From assembly GCF_007744075.1 (NCBI RefSeq), contig NZ_CP036266.1:2527748-2591747 (forward strand): DNA of 64,000 bases, given 5' to 3'. The notes below the pieces were generated by a model that searched no databases, had not been told where the DNA came from, and was given only the letters and a program-made list of their open reading frames with translations. Below are positions 54,071 through 62,322 of the stretch, piece by piece (positions within the stretch are counted from its first letter, which is position 1; the number at the start of each line of letters is the position of its first letter). This DNA is from Gimesia chilikensis. Its GTDB lineage: Bacteria > Planctomycetota > Planctomycetia > Planctomycetales > Planctomycetaceae. The position numbers and the translations under genes were made by a program.

Positions 54071-54220
54071 TGTTCGGCCCGGGGGTTGCTTGCGGCGGCT
54101 GATTTTGGATCAGGGTCTTGAGTGATTGTAAAATCTACGGAGTGGTATTACGAGTACTTGTTCTCAGATAAATCGGCGCAGCGTGAAGTAAAGCAGACGA
54201 GACGTACTGGCGACCCGCGT

Positions 54221-54724
54221 TTAATCTTTCTGTTTTTGCAATCGGGAAATATGCGACAACAGTTCTTCTTCGTCGCACATGCCGGTGAAATACCAGCAGA
54301 TCATTTCATAGGTTCGCAACGTCGGTTTGCGACCGGTCCACAGACTGATCAGCATGCTGGCAATGATCGCACAGTAAGTCTGAATTTCGATACCGTTTTG
54401 CGACCTGCTTAACAGATGGCGACAGCCCAGCATGTGCTTGAAGAATCGGAAGAAGATTTCAATCGTCCAGCGATAACGATACATCAATGCAATGATCTCC
54501 GCGGGAACGTCCAGCAGATTGGTCGCGATCCGTAACACGCCATCGCAGTTCGGCCCCGTGCTCTTGCCGCCATAGCGGGTGCGCTTCTGATGCGGTGCCA
54601 TCTCGATCAGAATCAATCGCAGGCGATGCTCCTGTAGGCCTGATTGGAAACAGTAATGATACGTTGAGCTCTTTCTTTTCCGCATACATTGATTTCTTCG
54701 TACAGAGATTCTGAGAGGTTTCAC
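54221..54724 (-). pseudogene. IS4-family transposase, C-terminal remnant
   Basis: About 167 codons carrying the end of a DDE transposase. The core MYRYRWTIEIFFRFFKHMLG holds the IS4 YREK-type signature (Tyr, Arg, Glu, Lys), followed by HLLSRSQNGIEIQTYCAIIA. The catalytic Glu is present, but the first two Asp-bearing regions and the N-terminus are missing. Inverted repeats were not found. It is a dead insertion sequence marking the right border of the accessory island, 63 bp from the antiporter stop. Confidence 0.78.
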
Positions 54725-54787
54725 TTCTCAACTGTTATTATCTCAGTTTCCGGTTGCTAAATCGCTTATTTTCCCGGCGATCTGTCG

Positions 54788-56191
54788 TTAATGGGCGTCT
54801 GTTTTGCTTTGTCCTGCGAGGCCCAGGCGGTTGAGCATGGGGCCGATGGTCAGGCCGCCGACGAGGATGGAAAAGGCGACGACGACGTAGGTCATGGTCA
54901 GGATGAGTTCGCCGACGGTATCATACTGCGATTGCTGGGCGTGGATCTCTTCTTTGAGTGAGAGGGCGAGGGCCACACTGATTCCGCCGCGGAGACCGCC
55001 CCAGGTCATGACTTTGATCGCATGCGATGTGAACTGTCGGCCGGCCAACTTCTTCAGGGCGGTGATCACCGTACCCACGGAGAGGAATCGCGCCAGCAGT
55101 GCCGCGGGGATGGCCAGCGCTCCGGCCAGCAGATATTTCTCCTGGAACGACAGTACCAGGACCTCCAGGCCGATCAGTACAAACAGCACCGCGTTCAGCA
55201 GCTCGTCGACCAGCTCCCAGAACGTGTCCAGGTGCTGGCGGGTTTTGTCGGACATCGCCAGTGTGCGGCCGTGGTTCCCCAGGATCAGCCCTGCGACCAC
55301 CATTGCCAGCGGCCCGGAGAGGTGCAGCTTCATCGCCAGCGCGTATCCGCCTGTCACGACCGCCAGCGAAATCAAAATCTCCGTGGCGTAGTGATCGATG
55401 GATCGCAACAGCAGGAATGCGAGCAGCCCCAGTACAAAGCCCAGTGCAATGCCGCCGCCAGCTTCGAGGGTGAAGAGTTTCGCGACGTCGCTGGCGTTCG
55501 TCTCTGCGACCTCTGTGTCTGCGTGCTCCTCGTGTGGATCTTCCTGTTCGCTCTGCTGAACGACCTGGTTCGACTCCTGCTGATTTCCGTCTGCGTGCGA
55601 CTCGCCATGCCCGCCCAAACCGGCGATGCCCAGGAGTGCGATAAAGACCACCACGCCGACGCCGTCGTTGAACAGTGACTCGCCGGCGATCTTAGTCTCC
55701 AGCGATTTGGGGGCACCGAGGCTCTTGAAGATTCCCAGGACCGCAATCGGGTCGGTGGGGGCGACGATGGAGCCGAAGATCAGGCAGTAGATGAAACGGA
55801 CCTCGATGCCGAGCCAGCCGGTGATGAGATAAGTGAGCCCGCCGACGATGAACGTCGTGGCGAGGACGCCGATGGTCGCGAGCAGGGCGATGGCCGCGGT
55901 TTGTTCTTTGAGGTCGTTGAGGTTGACGTGCAACGCTCCGGCAAAGAGCAGGTAGCCGAGCATGCCCTGCATCAGCGTCTGGTCGAAGTCGATCGAGCCG
56001 ATGAGCGTTTCGGCCGCGGTGAGCACCGTCGCTCCGGGCACGATTCGATCGATCAGCAGCAGGGCGATTGCGTGCAGCATCGCCAACAGCATCAGGCCGA
56101 CCGTTGTGGGCAGCTTGAGCAGTTTGTGGTTAATGAATGCGAAGGCCGCTGCGAGGGCCACGAGGATGCCGGCGATATCGAAAAAGTTCAT
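54788..56191 (-). CDS. CPA1-type Na+/H+ antiporter
   Basis: A 467-residue membrane protein. The ATG at 56191 ([20 protein letters not shown]) is preferred to a longer frame starting at 56260. About twelve hydrophobic helices are visible. CPA1 signatures include [17 protein letters not shown] (the Asp of the ion site) and [15 protein letters not shown] (the ND pair), with [18 protein letters not shown] near the end. It exchanges Na+ or K+ for H+ across the inner membrane. A hydrophilic insertion of about 45 residues ([28 protein letters not shown]) lies between helices, rich in His/Glu/Gln, and may be a regulatory loop. Single gene, minus strand. Confidence 0.9.
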   Translation of the reverse strand: MNFFDIAGILVALAAAFAFINHKLLKLPTTVGLMLLAMLHAIALLLIDRIVPGATVLTAAETLIGSIDFDQTLMQGMLGYLLFAGALHVNLNDLKEQTAAIALLATIGVLATTFIVGGLTYLITGWLGIEVRFIYCLIFGSIVAPTDPIAVLGIFKSLGAPKSLETKIAGESLFNDGVGVVVFIALLGIAGLGGHGESHADGNQQESNQVVQQSEQEDPHEEHADTEVAETNASDVAKLFTLEAGGGIALGFVLGLLAFLLLRSIDHYATEILISLAVVTGGYALAMKLHLSGPLAMVVAGLILGNHGRTLAMSDKTRQHLDTFWELVDELLNAVLFVLIGLEVLVLSFQEKYLLAGALAIPAALLARFLSVGTVITALKKLAGRQFTSHAIKVMTWGGLRGGISVALALSLKEEIHAQQSQYDTVGELILTMTYVVVAFSILVGGLTIGPMLNRLGLAGQSKTDAH

Positions 56192-56925
56192 GGCCGTTAT
56201 TATAGGGGCCTGCGCCGGGAAGAAAAGGAGTCTAGTGGTTTTGTGGCAGAGAAAAAACAACGCACTTCGGATGCCTGCAATGCCCCGACACGGACTCAGG
56301 AAAGCGGTTCTGGTTCCAGTTAACGATGTTCATCTTCGGGGCTGCATTGCGCTCTGGTAAAATACGTGTCTGGTTTCCTGATTGCGGTGCCGGGTTCTGA
56401 AGCAGAGTCTGTCCTGTGCTGATCTTTGATTCTGCATCGATGGGGGCTGGTGATCTGGTATTTTGTGAATCGGCGTGGGGGCGTCAAGTGGAATGGGTGT
56501 GTTGACTGGCTCCGAGTGTGCAGTGAAGTGGGGGGAGTCTGGTGTGAATTGCTCTGAATGTGCTGCGAAATGATTTGAGATTGTACGAGACAGCGGGAAC
56601 CGGTTCATTCTGTTCCGGTGAAAAGCGGGAAAAATCGACGGCGATTCAGGTGAATCTGAGTCACAAGTGAGACAGGTTTTGGTGCACGCATCATCCGCCT
56701 CGCGCGCGAAGCAGAATTACACAAGAATACGATTCGGAAAGTGACGATCAAGTGCAGTTTGTTCCGTTCTGGAGACAGAACTGCGCTGGTCATTGGGAAG
56801 GGGGCACACGCACAATACAAAAACGTTTGAGGGGCAGGGGAGGTCGCTGCCGGATTGAGCAGTGAGCTGGATGCTGATGGTTCCGGCGTATTTCAGCCCG
56901 TTTATTTTAAAGGCACGCGATTGCA
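56192..56925. other. Long intergenic region with a dispersed repeat
   Basis: 734 bp between the antiporter start and the DUF1552 stop. The centre is copy B of the long repeat (56466-56803). No gene is supported in the rest. Confidence 0.5.
56466..56803 (+). repeat. Dispersed long repeat, copy B
   Basis: Same orientation and extent as copy A at 6003-6340; landmarks TCTGAATGTGCTGCGAAATG, GAACCGGTTCATT, CCGCCTCGCGCGCGAAGCA and TCTGGAGACAGAACTGC recur in order. Scattered substitutions without frame preservation argue against a coding function. Confidence 0.75.
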
Positions 56926-58275
56926 TCAGGTCAATAATTGCTGGACGGGGCCGGTGCTGTCGGCGAAGCGGTCGAGCTTGAGGCCCATGACATGTGCGTG
57001 GGTGAGCCAGAGGTTTGCCAGGGCAGTGCCATCTGAGCAGTGCAGATGCTGTCCCGTCTTTAAGCGTCCTCCACCGGAACCGGCGACGACGATGGGCAGG
57101 TCGGTATATTGATGCGTGGCACCGTCGCCCAGACCAGAGCCATACGTGAAGATGGTATTGTCCAGCAATGACGTTCCATCCGACTCACGAATGGCATCCA
57201 ACTTCTGCACGAGATAAACAAACTGTTCCATATGAAAGCGATCCACCTGCAGCAGTTCTTTCATAAACTTATTCTGATTATGCGACATCTGATGATGGCT
57301 CATCGGTTTGTCGAACAGCGATTCGTAGCGCATGGGGGTATCCCAGCGTTCGGGGCCAATCATCAGTGTGGCCACATTGGTTAAACCAACCTGCAGGGCT
57401 GCGACCATCAGGTCTCCCATCAGACGAATATACTGGCCACGGGGGAGCTGGGAGTTATCTGGTTCTTTGACGGAAGCTTTGCCTATTTCATGTTTGATCT
57501 GATCGAGTTTGTCCATCTGTTCTTCGATCGTCCTGATGCCATCGAAGAACTCCTGAAATTTCTCACGGTCTGCACGGCCGAGTCGTCTGTTTAATGAGCG
57601 TGCATCTTCGAGAACCAGTCCCGTGATATCGCGAAACGCCTGATTCTCCTGTGTGCCGAACATGCGGCGGTAGACTTTCCGTGGGTCACGCATCGAAGGC
57701 GCGACATGCCCCGTGCCATACCAGGAGATATTGTCAAAATAGATCGACTCTTTGTTGTCCCGGTGGCTGTTGCAACTCAGCTCCAGGGTGCGGAACGGAG
57801 TCTTCTCCCCGACGTGGTCCGCAATGATATGATCGAGTGTCCGCGCCAGGGGGTATACCGACGACTTGACTGCATGGGCAGTGGCGCTGCTTAAAAAACA
57901 GGAGGCACATTGGGCGTGCACATCGCTTCCATGCTTGTAGAAGCGATCCATGCCGGTGATGAGCGTGACTTTCTGCTTTACTTTTTCGAGTGGTTGCTGC
58001 GTGGGCGTTAGTTCTTGCAGAGGACGCACCCCCACTTTCAGGCCGGTTTCCCGGGTAATCTCTTCCTGACTGCTTGTGAATTTGGGAATCGCCGCATTCT
58101 GTTCGCCCGGAAAGAAACCGCGACGCACCACGCCAATGGGCACATAGAAGACCGCCAGGCGTTGGGCGGGTTGCGGAGGAACTTCAGAGTGCGCGAGACT
58201 TTCCAGCCAGGGCAATGCCAGTGTCGCACCTGCTGCTCCGCGGAGAAATGATCGCCGACTGGTTTTCATCATCAT
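56926..58275 (-). CDS. DUF1552 exported protein (second copy)
   Basis: A 449-residue protein with a twin-arginine leader (SRRSFLRGAAGATLALPWLE). DUF1552 landmarks: RLAVFYVPIGVVRRGFFPGE, VTLITGMDRFYKHGSDVHAQ, RSLNRRLGRADREKFQEFFD, NTIFTYGSGLGDGATHQYTD. It follows the DUF1592 gene at 22 bp, so the two are one operon. Compared with the paralogue at 15847 the HAQCASCFLS region contains two Cys not seen there. Function unknown. Confidence 0.9.
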   Translation of the reverse strand: MMMKTSRRSFLRGAAGATLALPWLESLAHSEVPPQPAQRLAVFYVPIGVVRRGFFPGEQNAAIPKFTSSQEEITRETGLKVGVRPLQELTPTQQPLEKVKQKVTLITGMDRFYKHGSDVHAQCASCFLSSATAHAVKSSVYPLARTLDHIIADHVGEKTPFRTLELSCNSHRDNKESIYFDNISWYGTGHVAPSMRDPRKVYRRMFGTQENQAFRDITGLVLEDARSLNRRLGRADREKFQEFFDGIRTIEEQMDKLDQIKHEIGKASVKEPDNSQLPRGQYIRLMGDLMVAALQVGLTNVATLMIGPERWDTPMRYESLFDKPMSHHQMSHNQNKFMKELLQVDRFHMEQFVYLVQKLDAIRESDGTSLLDNTIFTYGSGLGDGATHQYTDLPIVVAGSGGGRLKTGQHLHCSDGTALANLWLTHAHVMGLKLDRFADSTGPVQQLLT

Positions 58276-58297
58276 TCTGCCATTCTACGCTAACATG

Positions 58298-60418
58298 TTA
58301 CGGGATCGTTTCAGGATGAGTTTGCTGATTCAATGACACAGCCTGGTTTCCCTGCCTGACTGTACCCTGTAAGAAAGGGCGACTCAATACGATTTCTTTG
58401 ATGAGAGACTGGAAGCGGTAATCTGCGGCTGCTGTTTCCGTCACAATTTTTTCCAGAGCGAATGAATCTGCCGCTCCCATTTCGCGTCCGAGGGCGAATG
58501 CAAGCAGATGGGCGGCAAATGCCCGAGTAAAGCGGTCCTTTTCCGTCAGCAAAGCATCTTTGAACTCGATGATATTTGCGAATTCATGTTTGCTCAGCAA
58601 CTTGCCACTGGCGTCGACCGTTCGCCCGTTGGGGTATGTTTTACGCCAGAGGCCGGCTGCATCATAATTTTCTAACGCAAACCCTAAGGGATCAATCCGC
58701 TGGTGACAGCCTGCGCAGCTGGCATGTTCTCTGTGGGCAGCAAATCGCTCACGCAATGTCAGGTTTTCTTCGCCCGACTTTGGCTTGTCTTCCAGTAAGG
58801 GGACATCAGCGGGGGGAGGTTTGGGGGGATCATTCAGAATGACGCCTGCAATCCAGGCACCGCGCGTAATCGGCTGAGTTCGCGTGGCATTCGATGTCAT
58901 CGTCATGACGGCAGCGTTGGTGATGACTCCGCCCTGCCGCCGATCTTTTACTGGTACACGTCGAAATTGCACTGTCACCGGTGAGCCAGGATTTCCGCGC
59001 GTCCCATCGCGGTACCAGGCCTCCAGCAAATCACTGCGATAACTGAAATCGGAATCGATTAACTTGAGGACGGACTGGTCTTCAATCAGTAAGGTTTCAA
59101 ACAAGAGTAATGGCTCCAGCATCATATGCATGCTGGCACGGTACTTGGAAAAGTAGAACTGTGGGTACCGCTGACGATCAGGAGTGGAAGAGATAATGCG
59201 TTCCAGTTGCAGCCATTGGGTGGGAAAGCTGTCGCAAAATCGCTTCAGGCGTTCGTCATGCAGCATGCGGTCAACCTGCCCGGTTAGCACATCAGGCTCA
59301 TGAAGCTTTCCAGCCCCAGCCAGGTCGAGCAGGGGCTGATCAGGAATACTTCCCCAGAGGAAAAACGAAAGACGCGAAGCCAGGCTGAAATCATCAATGC
59401 CTGTCTGATTTGGAGAGGCTCCGTCGGTTGGCTGATCATACAGATAGAAAAACTGGGGCGAAGCCAGTACCGCTGCTGCCGCTTCCTGCATGCTTTCCGT
59501 AAAAGACTTTTGCTGTTGGATCTGACTTATGACATAAGAGGTATAACGCTCCACAAGTTTGTCGCTGGCAGGACGTCGAAAAGCGCGTGTCAGAAATTTC
59601 CTTAAGCGAATTTCCACGATCGCCTGTGTTTCTTCCGCTGTCCCTTCTGCCGGAGCTGCGAAGAACTGCTTCCAGATACCACAGGTTTTGGCGTTGAAGT
59701 CGGCACTGAAGACAATGGAACGGCTCAGTCTCAGAAATGATTCCAGCAGTAGAGGGGAAAGCGAAAGGTGATCGGCTCGATTATCGAATCCGTTCTCGGC
59801 CCGCAGATCCTGTGGAAAGGCGGCTACTCCGCCCAGTCGTTTTTCGATCAACTGAGACTTGCCCAGCGGACGACTGCCGACCCGCACCTGCTGAGGCATC
59901 TTTCCGGTTTGTGGCTGAAAGTAATTGTCGTACTCCCGCATCATCCGTTCCGGGAGTGAGAAGACTTCCACTTTCAGCTGGAACAGATCCTGAACGGCAT
60001 TGTTGTACTGAAACCGGTTCATGCGTCGAATCGGTGTGCCCGGCACGTTCTCCGCTGATTCAATCGATTGCTTTAAGTATGCTTTCAGACTAGCTACCAG
60101 TTGTGTACGCGTCTTCTCAGAAAGAGGCTGTTCACTTTCAGGTGGCATGTATCCGGAGTCGACTGCCTCAATTAAATCCTGCAACGTTTCCGGAGTGCTT
60201 ACCAGTTGATCGGAATTTTGCAGGCTGAGCAGATTGACCTCGCCTTCAACCTTTCCATTCTTGCCGTGACACTTCACACAGAACTGCTGAAAGGCCGGAC
60301 GGATGATGGTCGAGAAAGAATCAGTCTGTGGATCAGGCGCAGGCTCAGCTCCCTGGCTAAACAGGGGCGAAAGCCAGATCGCCACAAAAACACTGCTATA
60401 CGAAAATCGTGATATCAA
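58298..60418 (-). CDS. Planctomycete cytochrome c / DUF1587-DUF1592-DUF1588-DUF1585 protein (second copy)
   Basis: A 706-residue protein if started at TTG 60418, which has AGAGG upstream and gives a fine signal peptide (SRFSYSSVFVAIWLSPLFSQ, then GAEP). The open frame runs to 60559 but that N-terminus is not a leader. Heme site CVKCH at 47-51, with YMPPESEQPLS as distal Met region. DUF1587 (RMNRFQYNNAVQDLFQL), DUF1592 (FLTRAFRRPASDKLVERYT), DUF1588 (GGVITNAAVMTMTSNATRTQ) with CAGCHQRIDPLGFALENYDA, and DUF1585 (FTRAFAAHLLAFALGREMG). First gene of an operon with DUF1552. Confidence 0.88.
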   Translation of the reverse strand: MISRFSYSSVFVAIWLSPLFSQGAEPAPDPQTDSFSTIIRPAFQQFCVKCHGKNGKVEGEVNLLSLQNSDQLVSTPETLQDLIEAVDSGYMPPESEQPLSEKTRTQLVASLKAYLKQSIESAENVPGTPIRRMNRFQYNNAVQDLFQLKVEVFSLPERMMREYDNYFQPQTGKMPQQVRVGSRPLGKSQLIEKRLGGVAAFPQDLRAENGFDNRADHLSLSPLLLESFLRLSRSIVFSADFNAKTCGIWKQFFAAPAEGTAEETQAIVEIRLRKFLTRAFRRPASDKLVERYTSYVISQIQQQKSFTESMQEAAAAVLASPQFFYLYDQPTDGASPNQTGIDDFSLASRLSFFLWGSIPDQPLLDLAGAGKLHEPDVLTGQVDRMLHDERLKRFCDSFPTQWLQLERIISSTPDRQRYPQFYFSKYRASMHMMLEPLLLFETLLIEDQSVLKLIDSDFSYRSDLLEAWYRDGTRGNPGSPVTVQFRRVPVKDRRQGGVITNAAVMTMTSNATRTQPITRGAWIAGVILNDPPKPPPADVPLLEDKPKSGEENLTLRERFAAHREHASCAGCHQRIDPLGFALENYDAAGLWRKTYPNGRTVDASGKLLSKHEFANIIEFKDALLTEKDRFTRAFAAHLLAFALGREMGAADSFALEKIVTETAAADYRFQSLIKEIVLSRPFLQGTVRQGNQAVSLNQQTHPETIP

Positions 60419-60753
60419 GGTCGCCTCTGATCCGGGATTCACCAATGAGAATAAGACTGAGAGCGTTCTATGTATAACTTGCCGCTTATATATTAACTCG
60501 GCGCCCCCCACGATGTCTATTACGGAGTGGATCTCCCCTGATTTAGTGGGTCTTCTCAATACTAAGCTGGGGGTTGAAATCAGAGTGCTGGCAACAAACG
60601 GCTCTCGATTTTCTGTTTCAACTTAGCCATATCCCGCTGCGGTACTTGTGCCTGTCTGTTCGTGTCTGGTAGATAAACCAAACCGTTGTGATACAATCAA
60701 AGATCTCAACTTCTTACAGATATCATACCAGAGCCGACGCGCAGGGCATTTCA
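60419..60753. other. Divergent intergenic region
   Basis: 335 bp between the DUF1592 and sulfatase starts. Both promoters must lie here. TTGTGATACAATC near 60680 could be a -10 region for the sulfatase, but no matching -35 was found. Confidence 0.35.
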
Positions 60754-62193
60754 ATGACAGATCAACGACCAAACATCATATTCATCATTACCGATCAGCA
60801 GCGCTTCGATACGATTCATGCTGCCGGCTATGATTTTATGGAAACGCCCCACCTAGATCGTCTGCATCGCGAGGGAATTGTATTTAACAACTGTTTTATC
60901 ACCGCTGCTTCCTGTGCTCCTGCGAGAGCATCGCTCTTTACAGGTCATTATCCACACACGACGGGGATTCTGAAAAATGCAGATACCTGGAAGCATGGCT
61001 GGATCGAAAACCTGCAGGAGGGAGGTTATCAGACGGTCAATATCGGTAAGATGCACAGCTGGCCCTACACGACTCCTCTGGGCTTCGATCAGCGGTACGT
61101 TGTGGAGAATAAAGATCGCTACCTGGAAGGTCGCTATTTTTACGATGAGTGGGATAAAGCCTTGCGAGCCCGCGGTCTGGTAAAACAGCAACGGGAACTC
61201 TACCGCCAGCTACCTGATTACAAAGAATCTCTGGGCGCGTTTGACTGGCTGCTGGATGAGGATATGCATCCTGACATGTTCGTGGGGAACATGGCGGTCG
61301 ACTGGATTCGCAATTACCCAGTGAGCGAACCGCTGTTTCTGGAAATTGGTTTTCCCGGACCGCATCCTCCCTATGATCCGATTCCGCGGTATACCGAGTC
61401 TTATCTGAAAAAAGATCTCAACATCGCACCCGTTCTGGAAAGTGATCTCGTGCACCAGCCGGACCCATTGAAGGCGATGCGAATTCATAATCATGAGGTG
61501 GATCATGACTCAGTCGTGCATCTCCTTGAGCCCACGGAAGAACAGCTACACCGACAGCGCGCCTATTATCTGGCGAACGTCACGATGATTGACGACAAGG
61601 TGGGGGAGATTATGACTGCACTGGAAGAGAAGGGACTGCTCGACAACTCGATTGTCATCTTCAGCTCCGATCATGGCGATTGCCTGACAGACCATGGACA
61701 CAGTCAGAAATGGACCATGTATGATGTCATTACCCGTGTGCCGATGATTATCTGGGCGCCAGGTCGCTTTGGCGAACCGCGGGCGATTGACGGTCTGGTT
61801 CAGCAGATGGATCTGGGGCCCACATTGATGGGGCTTGCTGATATCCCCATACCGGAACCAATGGCAGCACGCAGCCTGTTGCCGCTGCTGGAATCGGATG
61901 CTGAAGCGGCGTCATGTTTACGTGACGTCGTTTTTGCCGAACAGGCCAAAGATGGCATTCTGACAACCAGCAAGTTTATGACCATGGTGCGTACGCAGGA
62001 TTGGAAACTGGTTCACTTTCTGGACGAACCGTGGGGCCAGTTGTTTGATCTCACAACTGACCCCCTGGAGGTAGACAACCTCTGGGATGCGCCCGAACAT
62101 GCCGATAAGAAGAAAGAGCTGCTCGCCATCCTCCGCGAATGGCGCATTCGTGACAGTTATGAAAACTCCGACCTCTGGGAGGATTATCGGTAA
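60754..62193 (+). CDS. Sulfatase without a signal peptide
   Basis: A 479-residue sulfatase. The ATG at 60754 (AGGG upstream) begins at the first beta-strand, PNIIFIITDQQRFD, whose Asp14 would bind calcium. The formylglycine motif CAPAR (Cys54-Arg58) in SCAPARASLFTGHYPHTTG matches CxPxR fully, so maturation by a formylglycine-generating enzyme is expected. Further metal-site motifs: IVIFSSDHGDCLTDHGHSQK and TMYDVITRVPMIIW. The C-terminus has WKLVHFLDEPWGQLFDLTTD. Closest in look to choline-sulfatase/arylsulfatase A type enzymes. No leader is seen, so it probably acts in the cytoplasm; substrate unknown. Confidence 0.88.
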   Translation: MTDQRPNIIFIITDQQRFDTIHAAGYDFMETPHLDRLHREGIVFNNCFITAASCAPARASLFTGHYPHTTGILKNADTWKHGWIENLQEGGYQTVNIGKMHSWPYTTPLGFDQRYVVENKDRYLEGRYFYDEWDKALRARGLVKQQRELYRQLPDYKESLGAFDWLLDEDMHPDMFVGNMAVDWIRNYPVSEPLFLEIGFPGPHPPYDPIPRYTESYLKKDLNIAPVLESDLVHQPDPLKAMRIHNHEVDHDSVVHLLEPTEEQLHRQRAYYLANVTMIDDKVGEIMTALEEKGLLDNSIVIFSSDHGDCLTDHGHSQKWTMYDVITRVPMIIWAPGRFGEPRAIDGLVQQMDLGPTLMGLADIPIPEPMAARSLLPLLESDAEAASCLRDVVFAEQAKDGILTTSKFMTMVRTQDWKLVHFLDEPWGQLFDLTTDPLEVDNLWDAPEHADKKKELLAILREWRIRDSYENSDLWEDYR

Positions 62194-62207
62194 CTCTGAT
62201 TATCGTC

Positions 62208-62221
62208 GATCAAGCTTGATC
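62208..62221. repeat. Perfect 14-bp palindrome after the sulfatase gene
   Basis: GATCAAGCTTGATC lies 15 bp after the sulfatase stop, in the gap to the convergent ppc gene. No T-run follows, so terminator function is uncertain. Confidence 0.4.
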
Positions 62222-62322
62222 TGTTCGGCTGAATGACGCTTCCAGGGCATGCTGCCTCATCCGCAATGAGTCTAGAATCCTGATTTGTATCTTAAGTTCC
62301 GGTTCCGGTTATGTGGGGCAAC

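Noticed and set aside
55022-55678. Long plus-strand frames opposite the antiporter
   Set aside because: Shadows of the antiporter gene, with low-complexity Gln/Arg translations.
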